Notes: generated by a model from the letters alone, not told the origin. DNA of 14,347 nt from an uncultured Collinsella sp. (GCA_900752425.1 CAADVE010000084.1:1-14347), one strand, 5' to 3'. Shown: positions 1 to 6,716, counted from the stretch's first letter. Made by a program: numbers and translations.

Positions 1-1622
1 GCCACATTCAGGTGGCGTTTGCCAACGACACCACCTTCAACATCACCTGGGAGAACTGCGGCAGGACCATCTTCATCTACTTTATGATCTGGACGGCCGC
101 TGCCTCGTTCTACGCGCTCCAGAGCTTTTTGATGTCGAGCGTGGCCGAACGCCTCAACCTGCGTCTGCGTAACCGCATCGCCCAAAAGCTCAATCGTCTG
201 CCGCTCGCCTATTTTGACGCGCATCGTCCCGGCGAGGTCGTCAGCCGCGCGACCAATGACTTGGACAAGATGTCCGAGAGCATGCAGCGCGGATTGCTGC
301 AGCTGCTGGTGTCGATCGGTGCCGTGGTGGGCGCCGTGAGCGTGATGTTCGTGTTTAGCGTGCCGCTCACGCTCGTCTTTTTGTTCTTTACGGCGTTGTC
401 GCTGCTGGTGACCAAGGTGGTCTCGCGCCGCACGCATGACGTGACCGGCGAGCGCCAGGAGTGGGTGTCCAAGATTACGAGCGCGGTCGAGGAGGGCTAT
501 TCGGGCCGCTTGGTGATTCGCGCGTTTAACCGCGAGCGTCAGAGTTCTGCCGAGGTGCACCAGGCCTCGGGCGAGCTAGCGCGCGTGAGTGCCAAGGCCG
601 ATTTTATGATTAACGCCGTCGGCCCCGCGGTGCGCTTTATCGGCCGCCTGGCACAGATCGTGATTGCGATTGTGGGCTGTAGCATGCTGGTTGCCGGCCA
701 CATGACCGTCGGCGTGTTCCAGGCGTTCTTCCAGTTTATCTACGAGGCATCTGAGCCCATGACGCAGCTGTCGTTTACCTTCAACTCGCTGCAGAGCGCG
801 CTGGCGAGCGCGGAGCGCGTGTTCGACCTGCTTGATGAACCCGAGATGGAGGCCGATCCGCTGCCGGACGAGGCCGCCAGGCTGCCGGGTCGCGTTGAGG
901 GCCGCGTCGCCTTTGAGCATGTACGCTTTGGCTACGCGCCCGACAAGCCGCTCATGCGCGACGTGTCGTTTACCGCCGAGCCGGGCCAGAAGATCGCTGT
1001 GGTGGGAACCACGGGCGCGGGCAAGACCACGCTCATCAACCTGCTCATGCGCTTCTACGAGATTGACGGCGGGCGTATTACGCTCGACGGCGTGGATACG
1101 AGTCGTATGGATCGTGGCGAGCTGCGCCAGCAGTTTGGCATGGTGTTGCAGGATGCCTGGCTGTTCGACGGAACGATTGCCGAGAATATCGCCTACGGCT
1201 ACCCCGAGGCAACGCGCGACGAGATCGTGGCGGCCGCACGCGCCGCGCAGGTCGACTTCTTTGTGCGCACCATGCCGCAGGGCTATGACACGCGCGTGGC
1301 CAACGATGCCGAGAGCATTAGCCAGGGTCAGCGCCAGCTGCTGACCATTGCGCGCGTGCTGCTCAACAACCCGGCGATTCTCATCCTGGATGAGGCGACC
1401 TCAAGCGTGGATACGCGCACCGAGCTCGCCATCGGCCGTGCCATGGACGCTCTCATGCATGGGCGCACGAGTTTTGTGATCGCGCATCGCCTGTCGACGA
1501 TCGTGGATGCCGACCTGATCCTGGTCATGGACCACGGCAACATTATCGAGCAGGGCACGCATGAGGAACTGCTCGCAGCCGAGGGCGCTTACGCCGACCT
1601 CTATCTGAGTCAGTTCGCATAA
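1..1622 (+). CDS. ABC exporter half-transporter (permease + ATPase), 5'-truncated by the window edge
   Basis: This is a fused membrane and ATPase subunit of a type IV (B-family, MdlB/BmrD-like) ABC exporter in the inner membrane. The frame is open to the window edge (first whole codon at base 3), and the usual N-terminal region with the first membrane helix is missing, so the true start lies upstream; the GTG at 12 is not a convincing start. Remaining membrane helices are followed by the nucleotide-binding domain: Walker A GTTGAGKTT (1005-1031), Q-loop FGMVLQD, signature SQGQRQ (from 1320), Walker B LILDEATS with catalytic Glu (codon 1392) and H-loop His (codon 1485). The Walker B and His are canonical but the signature is SQGQ rather than SGGQ. 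That is the pattern of the consensus half of a heterodimer. I infer that the partner with degenerate residues lies just upstream. Substrate unknown. Confidence 0.93.
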   Translation, partial: HIQVAFANDTTFNITWENCGRTIFIYFMIWTAAASFYALQSFLMSSVAERLNLRLRNRIAQKLNRLPLAYFDAHRPGEVVSRATNDLDKMSESMQRGLLQLLVSIGAVVGAVSVMFVFSVPLTLVFLFFTALSLLVTKVVSRRTHDVTGERQEWVSKITSAVEEGYSGRLVIRAFNRERQSSAEVHQASGELARVSAKADFMINAVGPAVRFIGRLAQIVIAIVGCSMLVAGHMTVGVFQAFFQFIYEASEPMTQLSFTFNSLQSALASAERVFDLLDEPEMEADPLPDEAARLPGRVEGRVAFEHVRFGYAPDKPLMRDVSFTAEPGQKIAVVGTTGAGKTTLINLLMRFYEIDGGRITLDGVDTSRMDRGELRQQFGMVLQDAWLFDGTIAENIAYGYPEATRDEIVAAARAAQVDFFVRTMPQGYDTRVANDAESISQGQRQLLTIARVLLNNPAILILDEATSSVDTRTELAIGRAMDALMHGRTSFVIAHRLSTIVDADLILVMDHGNIIEQGTHEELLAAEGAYADLYLSQFA

Positions 1623-1627
1623 TGCGA

Positions 1628-1646
1628 CAAAGGGACAGTCTCTTTG
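1628..1646. repeat. Short palindrome, possible dispersed repeat remnant
   Basis: The sequence CAAAGGGACAGTCTCTTTG is a near-perfect dyad with 9-bp arms, one non-Watson-Crick pair and a one-base centre. It starts 5 bp after the stop of the ABC exporter gene. There is no T-tract directly after it, so it is not an obvious intrinsic terminator. It may be a degenerate copy of a dispersed palindrome; a genome search would be needed to tell. Confidence 0.4.
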
Positions 1647-1659
1647 CCACATCACAAAT

Positions 1660-1694
1660 AAGGCGCGACGGGGGCGAATCCTCTGGCGCGCCTT
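1660..1694. terminator. Bidirectional terminator between convergent ABC exporter gene and cysE
   Basis: AAGGCGCG (1660-1667) pairs exactly with CGCGCCTT (1687-1694) across a 19-nt loop. T-rich sequence follows on the minus strand (TTATTT) and a short T run on the plus strand. Its position between the two converging genes fits shared termination. The loop is long, so efficiency is uncertain. Confidence 0.5.
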
Positions 1695-1730
1695 TGCGTT
1701 GGCGTCAATGTTGTCGGCGGTCGTCCGCCT

Positions 1731-2435
1731 CTAGCGTTCGTCCACGAGCTTGGCGACGAGGGCTTTGAGCTCGGCCACCTCTCGCTCGAGTTCCTTGACG
1801 CGGCGGGCGTTCTCGGTGATGCCTTGGCGGTTGAGGGCACTCTGCTCGGCGGCGTCATCGGGCATGTACTCGCGATGCTGCTTGGCGTCGAAACTCTCCT
1901 CGAACACGCGGCAGCCGTTGCGCTTGATGATGCGTCCCGGCACGCCCACGACGGTACAGTTGTCGGGCACGTCCTTGACGACAACCGAGTTACCGCCGAT
2001 TTTGACGTTGTTGCCGATGCGAATGTTGCCGAGCACCTTGGCGCCTGTGCCCACGGTGACGTTGTTGCCCAAGGTGGGGTGGCGCTTGCCGGTCTCGTTG
2101 CCGGTGCCGCCAAGCGTGACGCCCTGGTAGAGCACGCAGTTGTCGCCCACGACGGTGGTTTCGCCGATGACGACGCCCATGGCGTGGTCGATAAAGAAAT
2201 GCTTGCCGATCTGTGCGGCGGGATGAATCTCGACGCCGGTGATGTGGCGGGTAATTTGCGAGAGCACACGGGCGAGCGAGCGATGACCGTGCTCCCAGAG
2301 CCAGTGCTCGGGTACGTGGTTCCACTTGGCGTGCAGGCCAGGATAAGAAAGGAAGATGACCAGACCGTTTTGCGCGGCGGGATCCTGCGCCTGGACGGTC
2401 TTGATGTCCTCGCGAATGGTATTGATAAAGCTCAT
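1731..2435 (-). CDS. cysE: Serine O-acetyltransferase (short CysE type)
   Basis: Transfers acetyl from acetyl-CoA to L-serine to make O-acetylserine, the first committed step of cysteine synthesis; cytosolic. The 234-residue protein has the left-handed beta-helix hexapeptide repeats (about residues 68-168) with the diagnostic stretches GVEIHPAAQIG, FIDHAMGVVIGET and LGGTGNETGKRHP. H84 matches the catalytic His of E. coli CysE, and E69 stands where E. coli has Asp143, as is common in short CysE proteins. Residues 205-234 form a Leu/Glu-rich coiled coil. The N-terminal helical domain is shorter than in enterobacterial CysE (about 273 residues). The ATG at 2435 is chosen because AAGGGAGGG lies just upstream; an in-frame start at 2639 would add residues unlike CysE and run into the dedA leader. 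It is divergent from dedA. No cysK is in the window. Confidence 0.94.
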   Translation of the reverse strand: MSFINTIREDIKTVQAQDPAAQNGLVIFLSYPGLHAKWNHVPEHWLWEHGHRSLARVLSQITRHITGVEIHPAAQIGKHFFIDHAMGVVIGETTVVGDNCVLYQGVTLGGTGNETGKRHPTLGNNVTVGTGAKVLGNIRIGNNVKIGGNSVVVKDVPDNCTVVGVPGRIIKRNGCRVFEESFDAKQHREYMPDDAAEQSALNRQGITENARRVKELEREVAELKALVAKLVDER

Positions 2436-2581
2436 CGGCCGCCCTCCCTTAGCGCCATGGCAATGCGATTCAATAAAGTATAGCGATTCGCTAGGGATTA
2501 GGAAGAACAATCTTGGCGGCTTTGCGTGACAGGTGTCAGTTATGCAAACTTGCTGGTAATGACGTAAGACTTTTGAGGGGT

Positions 2582-2612
2582 TTGGCCCGTACTCGCGCTG
2601 CAACCGTATACT
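2582..2612 (+). promoter_or_regulatory. Possible dedA promoter
   Basis: A good -10 hexamer TATACT (2607-2612) lies 46 bp before the dedA ATG. The best upstream match, TTGGCC at 2582-2587, has a 19-bp spacer, so the -35 is poor. The 2436-2658 gap between divergent cysE and dedA otherwise shows no clear structure, and I could not place the cysE promoter. Confidence 0.3.
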
Positions 2613-2658
2613 GGTCAACTCGGACGTGTCCGCGCCCACAACTGAGAGGTTTTACTTC

Positions 2659-3306
2659 ATGGGTTTCATTAATTTTATCGCTGAGCTGCTCAAAGACCCG
2701 CGCACCGCGATTGCCAGCTGGATCGCCGCCGGCCCGCTTATGGCCTACGGCTGCGTGTTCTTGATCATCTTTATCGAGACAGGCGTGGTGTTCTTCCCGT
2801 TCCTTCCCGGCGATTCGCTGCTGTTTGCCTCGGGCTTCTTTGCCCACAACGGCGGCTTTAACATCGTGGCGCTTCTGGCCACCGCATGGGCCGCAGCCAT
2901 CCTGGGCGATCAGTGCAACTTTATGATCGGCCACTTCTTTGGCAAAAAGATTATCGCCTCGGGCAAGGTAAAGGCCATGACGCCCGAGCGCATTAAAAAG
3001 TCCGAGGATTTCTTGGACAAGTGGGGCCACCTGGCCATCTTCCTGGGTCGCTTCTTCCCGTTTATCCGCACCTTTGTGCCTTTTATCGCCGGCATGGGCG
3101 GCATGCACTGGCGCAACTTCGTTGTCTTTAACGTGCTGGGCGGCATTACCTGGTCGACGGTCTTTACGCTGCTGGGCTACTTCTTTGGTGGCATTTCCTT
3201 TGTGCAGGAGCACTTTGAGCTGCTGATTATCGGCATCGTCGCCGTGTCGATCATTCCGACCGTGGTCGGCTTGGTTAAGGCTAAACTGGGCAAAAAGAAC
3301 GCATAG
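2659..3306 (+). CDS. DedA family integral membrane protein
   Basis: DedA/SNARE-associated (PF09335) proteins are small polytopic inner-membrane proteins; characterised members act in membrane homeostasis and in recycling of undecaprenyl phosphate or phospholipid flipping. The 215-residue product has the family hallmarks: E40, the re-entrant motif PFLPGDS (47-53), D84 in the following helix, and FFPFIRTFVPFIAG (132-145) with R137 and P141. Hydrophobic helices lie near 22-46, 66-86, 124-146, 154-178 and 187-206. The ATG at 2659 is chosen because GAGAGG (2644-2649) lies 9 bp upstream; a GTG at 2626 would add 11 residues before the usual N-terminus. It is a single-gene unit closed by a strong terminator. 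The exact substrate cannot be read from the sequence. Confidence 0.93.
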   Translation: MGFINFIAELLKDPRTAIASWIAAGPLMAYGCVFLIIFIETGVVFFPFLPGDSLLFASGFFAHNGGFNIVALLATAWAAAILGDQCNFMIGHFFGKKIIASGKVKAMTPERIKKSEDFLDKWGHLAIFLGRFFPFIRTFVPFIAGMGGMHWRNFVVFNVLGGITWSTVFTLLGYFFGGISFVQEHFELLIIGIVAVSIIPTVVGLVKAKLGKKNA

Positions 3307-3336
3307 CTCGAGGCAGCGCACAAACTGTGTCGTTGA

Positions 3337-3367
3337 GGCCCGTCACCGATTGCGGTGGCGGGCCTTT
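3337..3367 (+). terminator. Intrinsic terminator of dedA
   Basis: GGCCCGTCACCG (3337-3348) pairs with CGGTGGCGGGCC (3353-3364) across a 4-nt loop with a single G-T wobble, followed by TTTAT. It begins 30 bp after the dedA stop codon. Confidence 0.8.
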
Positions 3368-3389
3368 ATGCTTCGGTCAAATGAAAATA

Positions 3390-3405
3390 CTTTACTTAGT
3401 TAAAG
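3390..3405. promoter_or_regulatory. Palindrome upstream of the ilvE promoter, possible operator
   Basis: CTTTACTTAGTTAAAG is an imperfect dyad (5 of 6 arm positions pair) just upstream of the proposed -35 of ilvE. The surrounding 40 bp are AT-rich compared with the genes. No protein can be assigned to it. Confidence 0.25.
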
Positions 3406-3412
3406 AAAAGCG

Positions 3413-3441
3413 TTTTATCAGACGCGTACGGGGAGTACAAT
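3413..3441 (+). promoter_or_regulatory. Candidate ilvE promoter
   Basis: The -10 TACAAT (3436-3441) is 17 bp downstream of TTTTAT (3413-3418), a weak -35. The -10 is framed by a small dyad GGAG...CTCC. A start site about 7 nt downstream of the -10 would fall at the ATG at 3449. Confidence 0.4.
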
Positions 3442-3448
3442 CTCCTGC

Positions 3449-3598
3449 ATGCGAATCGATATGCCATGGGCTTTGGTGTTGCCCGCGTGTCCCGTCCGGC
3501 TCTACGCTCCGGGCGTGCGACGTTGCGACGCGGTCGGCCTCGGTCCTTGCGTGCGGGTTCGCGAGTATGCAACTGTGTATGTAAGGAGCGACATATGA
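3449..3598 (+). CDS. Possible leaderless upstream ORF (49 aa) ahead of ilvE
   Basis: An ATG-initiated frame begins 8 nt after the proposed -10 hexamer, so the mRNA would start at or next to its first codon, as in leaderless actinobacterial genes. It has no ribosome binding site of its own. It begins MRIDMPWALVLPACPV and has 14 Leu/Ile/Val residues in 49. Its TGA stop overlaps the ilvE start (TATGA, stop 3596-3598, ilvE ATG 3595-3597), and the ilvE ribosome binding site lies inside it. This geometry suits translational coupling or a leader peptide sensing branched-chain amino acids. I see no terminator hairpin with a T-tract in the leader, so classic attenuation is not shown. A chance reading frame is possible in this GC-rich DNA. 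Confidence 0.35.
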   Translation: MRIDMPWALVLPACPVRLYAPGVRRCDAVGLGPCVRVREYATVYVRSDI

Positions 3599-4647
3599 CT
3601 GTCGAGAAGAAGGATATCGATTGGGGTAGCCTCGGCTTTGGCTACATGAAGACCGATTACAGCTACGAGGCTCATTGGAAGGATGGCGAGTGGGACGAGG
3701 GCGGCCTGACCACCGACCACACCCTGCATGTCTCCGAGTGCGGTGGCATCTTCCATTACTGCCAGGAGGTCTTTGAGGGCCTGAAGGCCTACACCGCCGA
3801 GGACGGCAGCATCGTCTGCTTCCGTCCCGACATGAACGCCGAGCGCATGTATAACTCTGCCCAGCGCCTCGAGATGCCCCCGTTCCCCAAGGATAAGTTT
3901 GTTGAGGCCGTCAAGCAGGTCGTTTCTGCCAACGCCGCTTGGGTTCCGCCCTTCGGTTCCGGTGCGACCCTGTACGTGCGTCCGTTTATGATCGGCTCCG
4001 GTGACGTGATCGGCGTGGCTCCCGCTCCTGAGTACACGTTCCGCATTCTCGTGACCCCGGTCGGTCCGTACTTTAAGGGCGGCCTCAAGCCCGTCAAGCT
4101 GCGCGTTTCCGAGTACGACCGCGCCGCACCGCACGGCACCGGCAATATCAAGGCCGGCCTGAACTACGCCATGTCCCTCAAGCCCACGATGGAGGCCCAT
4201 CGCGAGGGTTATGCCGAGAACCTGTATCTCGACTCCGAGTCCCGCACCTATGTCGAGGAGACCGGTGGCGCCAACGTTCTGTTCGTGAAGGAGGACGGCA
4301 CCCTCGTCGTTCCTCGGTCACACACCGACTCCATCCTGCCCTCTATCACCCGTCGTTCGCTCGTTCAGGTTGCTCAGGACCTGGGCATGACCGTCGACCA
4401 GCGTCCCGTCGAGTGGGCCGAGGTCAAGGCCGGCACCTTTGTGGAATGCGGCCTGTGCGGCACCGCTGCCGTCATCTCCCCGGTGGGCGAGATCGACAAC
4501 AAGGTCTACGGTGCCGATGAGACCGTGACCTTCCCGGCTGGCTGCACCGAGATCGGCCCCGTGATGAAGAAGCTTCGCGAGACCCTGACCGGTATCCAGT
4601 CCGGTGCTGTCGAGGACAAGCACAACTGGGTTTACACCGTGGCGTAA
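3595..4647 (+). CDS. ilvE: Branched-chain amino acid aminotransferase
   Basis: PLP-dependent fold-type IV transaminase that moves the amino group between glutamate and the 2-keto acids of Leu, Ile and Val; cytosolic. The 350-residue product is the normal length of the bacterial type II BCAT group. Visible motifs are FEGLKAY (60-66), YVRPFMIG (127-134), the PLP lysine K186 in GTGNIKAGLNYAMSL, EETGGANVLFV (221-231), SILPSITRRSL (246-256) and CGTAAVISP (288-296). The start at 3595 is set by AAGGAG (3583-3588), 6 bp upstream. Codon use is strongly biased to C-ending codons (GTC, ACC, CTC), suggesting high expression. It stands alone, with no other ilv or leu genes in the window, and is followed by an unusual nested palindrome. 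The D-amino-acid transaminase branch of the same fold is less likely, given the length and motifs. Confidence 0.95.
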   Translation: MTVEKKDIDWGSLGFGYMKTDYSYEAHWKDGEWDEGGLTTDHTLHVSECGGIFHYCQEVFEGLKAYTAEDGSIVCFRPDMNAERMYNSAQRLEMPPFPKDKFVEAVKQVVSANAAWVPPFGSGATLYVRPFMIGSGDVIGVAPAPEYTFRILVTPVGPYFKGGLKPVKLRVSEYDRAAPHGTGNIKAGLNYAMSLKPTMEAHREGYAENLYLDSESRTYVEETGGANVLFVKEDGTLVVPRSHTDSILPSITRRSLVQVAQDLGMTVDQRPVEWAEVKAGTFVECGLCGTAAVISPVGEIDNKVYGADETVTFPAGCTEIGPVMKKLRETLTGIQSGAVEDKHNWVYTVA

Positions 4648-4675
4648 CCTGGCTTCGTAATTCTCATCAAGCCCT

Positions 4676-4804
4676 GACCGAGGCGGACCGGCCTATCTCC
4701 CGGCGCGTCCTCGGACATGAAAGAACCTCCGCTGCGCACTACGTGCGGCGGAGGTTCTTTCGTCCTGTGGAATGCGCCGGGAGATAGGCCGGTCCGCCTC
4801 GGTC
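4676..4804. repeat. 129-bp element: perfect 31-bp inverted repeat enclosing a terminator hairpin
   Basis: The arms 4676-4706 and 4774-4804 are perfect reverse complements over 31 bp (outer end GACCGAGGCGGACC...). Between them lies a second hairpin (4719-4761). The short flanks between outer and inner stems both begin GTCCT (4707-4711 and 4762-4766). No clear direct repeat flanks the whole element. It starts 28 bp after the ilvE stop. It could be a mobile palindromic element or an extended transcription-stop structure; the 13790-13918 element has the same plan with unrelated sequence. Confidence 0.85.
4719..4761. terminator. ilvE terminator (inner hairpin, bidirectional)
   Basis: GAAAGAACCTCCGC (4719-4732) pairs perfectly with GCGGAGGTTCTTTC (4748-4761), and CGCAC/GTGCG extends the stem to a 3-nt loop. 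The stem ends in A-T pairs, so either strand would carry a T run at its 3' foot. It is 71 bp after the ilvE stop. Confidence 0.7.
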
Positions 4805-4855
4805 GAGTGCTCTGCATTCCTTGCCAGGAGGTTACTGGGCTGTAGGGGAGATGGT

Positions 4856-4880
4856 GCGCGGCCTATTGGCCGCGCCTTTT
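4856..4880 (+). terminator. Second intrinsic terminator downstream of ilvE
   Basis: GCGCGGCC (4856-4863) pairs perfectly with GGCCGCGC (4868-4875) across TATT, followed by CTTTTATTT. It reads on the plus strand and has no gene of its own directly before it. It may back up the ilvE terminator or end a short untranslated transcript from about 4805. Confidence 0.7.
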
Positions 4881-4966
4881 ATTTGGCTGTTAGGGCTTTG
4901 CCGTAGTTGCAGCCGAAGAGGGGACGTGCACGTTTTTTCGGTTGCCGCTCGTCTGGGGTGGGGCGG

Positions 4967-5174
4967 GGCGTGCATTTTTGGGAGTTTTCAGCAGTCGAGG
5001 GTGCCTGCATACTGGTTTTTGGACGAAAGTCAGGCGCCATGAGCCGCATCCTGTAAAAAAATGAGCGATCTCTGAGGCGCTGGAGGCTCGGAATCAGGAC
5101 TTCCAGCGCGGTTCTGTGGGCTCGTTCCTGCCCTGTGGGCTCCGGGATGCTGAAAACTCCAAAATTTGCACGCC
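4967..5174. repeat. 208-bp element with 27-bp imperfect terminal inverted repeats
   Basis: The end at 4967-4993 (GGCGTGCATTTTTGGG... through TTTTCAGCA) matches the reverse complement of 5148-5174 at 24 of 27 positions. The similarity continues weakly outward into G-rich flanks. Inside is a further hairpin, GCGCTGGA (5077-5084) with TCCAGCGC (5102-5109). No transposase or convincing reading frame is present. The layout resembles a non-autonomous MITE-like element, but no target duplication is visible. Confidence 0.5.
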
Positions 5175-5206
5175 GCCCCTGGGGGTACCTTCGGGCAAAA
5201 AGCAAT

Positions 5207-5237
5207 CGCCCCGTCGAAGTATGCATTCGACGGGGCG
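5207..5237 (-). terminator. Intrinsic terminator of lemA
   Basis: CGCCCCGTCGAA (5207-5218) and TTCGACGGGGCG (5226-5237) form a perfect 12-bp stem with a 7-nt loop. On the minus strand it is followed by ATTGCTTTTTGC, giving a T run at about 5197-5201. It lies 38 bp beyond the lemA stop. Confidence 0.8.
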
Positions 5238-5275
5238 GTTTATGCAAAAACGGTTGTGGATGCGTCAACGGCTCG

Positions 5276-5827
5276 CTAGAACTTGACAGTCGGTGCCTGG
5301 CGGGCGGCCTCGGCGGCCTCGAAGCCCTGGCGCTCCTTAAACTGGAAGATGCCGGCAAAGATAACAGCCGGGAACGTCTGGATGGCGTTGTTGTAGCTGA
5401 GCACGCAATCGTTGTAGCTCTGGCGCGCGTAGCTCACCTTGTTCTCGGTGTCCTCGAGTGTGGACTGGAGCTGCGTAAAGTTGGTGTTCGCCTTAAGGTC
5501 GGGGTAGGCCTCGGCGACGGCAAAGAGCTGGCGCAGCGCACCGGTCAGCACGTTGTCGGCTTCCATCTTGGCCTCGGGGGTGGTGGCGCTCACGGCGGCG
5601 TTGCGCGCGTTGACTACGGCGGCGAGCGTGTCCTGCTCGTGCTTGGCGTAGCCCTTGACGGTCTCGACCAGGTTAGGGATCAGGTCGTTGCGGCGCTGCA
5701 GCTGCGTGTCGATGTTCTGCCAAGCGTTATCGATGCGATTGCGCTTGGTGACCATGTTGTTGTAGATGCCGGCGATGGCGCAGGCGATCACAACGACAAC
5801 AACGATACCGATGATGACGGGAAGCAT
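5276..5827 (-). CDS. lemA: LemA family protein
   Basis: LemA (PF04011) proteins are membrane-anchored, mostly helical proteins with the bulk of the chain outside or on the membrane face; their biochemical role is not settled. The 183-residue product has one N-terminal transmembrane segment (about residues 3-22, LPVIIGIVVVVVIACAIAG) and then the conserved core with NRIDNAW, QLQRRNDLIPNLVETVKGY (42-60), the helical stretch with NARNA, and ARQSYNDCVLSYNNAIQTFP (134-153). The length matches the family's usual 180-190. The ATG at 5827 is chosen because GGAGA lies just upstream and it places the membrane anchor at the N-terminus; longer in-frame starts add unrelated residues. It is divergent from the TetR-type gene. 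The TPM-domain partner often found beside lemA is absent here. Confidence 0.93.
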   Translation of the reverse strand: MLPVIIGIVVVVVIACAIAGIYNNMVTKRNRIDNAWQNIDTQLQRRNDLIPNLVETVKGYAKHEQDTLAAVVNARNAAVSATTPEAKMEADNVLTGALRQLFAVAEAYPDLKANTNFTQLQSTLEDTENKVSYARQSYNDCVLSYNNAIQTFPAVIFAGIFQFKERQGFEAAEAARQAPTVKF

Positions 5828-5874
5828 GATGTCTCCGTTTCGAATGGCAGCGGCGTTTTGCGCCTGCCGTTGTT

Positions 5875-5896
5875 GGTATAACGTATCTAGTATACC
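5875..5896. promoter_or_regulatory. Palindrome over the lemA -10, candidate regulator operator
   Basis: GGTATA (5875-5880) and TATACC (5891-5896) form a 22-bp dyad with a 10-bp centre. On the minus strand it contains TATACT (5894-5889), a good -10 for lemA, although no strong -35 is visible. A dyad over the -10, next to a divergent TetR-type gene, is a plausible repressor site; the link is inferred only from position. Confidence 0.35.
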
Positions 5897-6038
5897 CGCA
5901 ACCTTTGGCGGTGCCGAACTTTCCGGCAAGCGTTGTGTTTCAATCAGGGAGGGGGCGCCAATAGCGAACGGGTGGTACAGGTGTAAGATATGCGACAAAT
6001 TAAGGAATGCTGTCTACGCCTTGAGGATGGCGATACGG

Positions 6039-6623
6039 ATGGACCTTCGCATCAAGAAAACCTATCGTGCCCTGTTCGATGCCTTTACCGAGCTTTTGGA
6101 AGAGCATCGGTTTGAGGATTTGACGGTTGCCATGCTTTGCGACCGGGCCCTGATTCGCCGCACGACGTTCTATAAGCATTTTCGCGATAAAAACGATTAC
6201 TTTGCCTTCTATATCGATGAGCTTATGACGGGCCTGCCGCAAAACCGGACCGATGCAGCGGACGCGGAGCCGCTTGATGACGTGCAGGCGCTTCGTCATG
6301 AGGTCTTTGAAGATGCCATGAATATGATTCTGGCACATGAGCAACTCATGGATAACATTTTGGCAAGCAGCATGTCGGGCATGCTGACCGGCATGATTTG
6401 CGACCGCATTGCGCGTTCCATCCGTGAGCGTGTGATGAGCTCGCTTGCCGAAGACGCCCTGGCGCCCGTTTCACTCGAGACAACATCGGAGTTTATCGCC
6501 GGTGGCATTATTCGATTGTTCACAAACTGGTGGGAATCGGGCCACGATCTTGAGCGTCGACCCGAGATAGCCGACGTGGTCGATGCGCTGTTTGAGCGCA
6601 CCATGACGCCGGTGCATCACTAG
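6039..6623 (+). CDS. TetR/AcrR family transcriptional regulator
   Basis: The 194-residue protein has the TetR N-terminal helix-turn-helix at about residues 8-50: KKTYRALFDAFTELL, then FEDLTVAMLCDRALIRRTTFYKHF, with the family TFYxHF recognition end and KNDYF after it. The C-terminal half, ending in FIAGGIIRLFTNWWESG (152-168), resembles the TetR_C domain (PF14278 type) of Firmicutes and Coriobacteria regulators. Ligand unknown. The start is uncertain: ATG 6039 has GAGG 12 bp upstream, and ATG 6027 would add four residues. Upstream, TAAGAT near 5985 could serve as a -10. It is divergent from lemA and converges on tRNA-Ser with only 3 bp between its stop and the tRNA 3' end. It may control itself, lemA or a distant target. 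Confidence 0.88.
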   Translation: MDLRIKKTYRALFDAFTELLEEHRFEDLTVAMLCDRALIRRTTFYKHFRDKNDYFAFYIDELMTGLPQNRTDAADAEPLDDVQALRHEVFEDAMNMILAHEQLMDNILASSMSGMLTGMICDRIARSIRERVMSSLAEDALAPVSLETTSEFIAGGIIRLFTNWWESGHDLERRPEIADVVDALFERTMTPVHH

Positions 6624-6626
6624 AAG

Positions 6627-6716
6627 TGGCGGAGAGAGGGGGATTCGAACCCCCGGAACGCTCTCGCGCTCAACGGTTTTCAAGACCGCCGCATTCAACC
6701 GCTCTGCCATCTCTCC
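6627..6716 (-). tRNA. tRNA-Ser (anticodon UGA)
   Basis: The minus strand folds as a class II tRNA of 90 nt. The acceptor stem is GGAGAGA/TCTCTCC with a G discriminator and an encoded CCA end (6629-6627). The anticodon loop is CTTGAAA with anticodon TGA (plus-strand 6680-6682), reading UCA. The long variable arm (GAGCGCGAGAGCG) is typical of serine tRNA, and the T arm is GGGGGTTCGAATCCCCC. It is divergent from the tadA-glycerate kinase gene, 51 bp away. No intrinsic terminator is visible between the tRNA 3' end and the tail of the tetR gene. Confidence 0.97.

Noticed and set aside
2536..3321. 261-codon minus-strand frame over dedA
   Set aside because: Antisense shadow of a clear DedA protein, and it crosses the intergenic region between dedA and cysE.
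4851..5042. 63-codon plus-strand frame starting after GGGGAG
   Set aside because: The Shine-Dalgarno-like bases touch the start codon, the frame covers a strong terminator hairpin and part of the 208-bp element, and the product is low-complexity with no recognisable family.
4879..5358. 159-codon minus-strand frame
   Set aside because: It runs antisense through the lemA terminator, the end of lemA and the inverted-repeat element; the product is Arg/Pro/Ser-rich and unlike a protein family.
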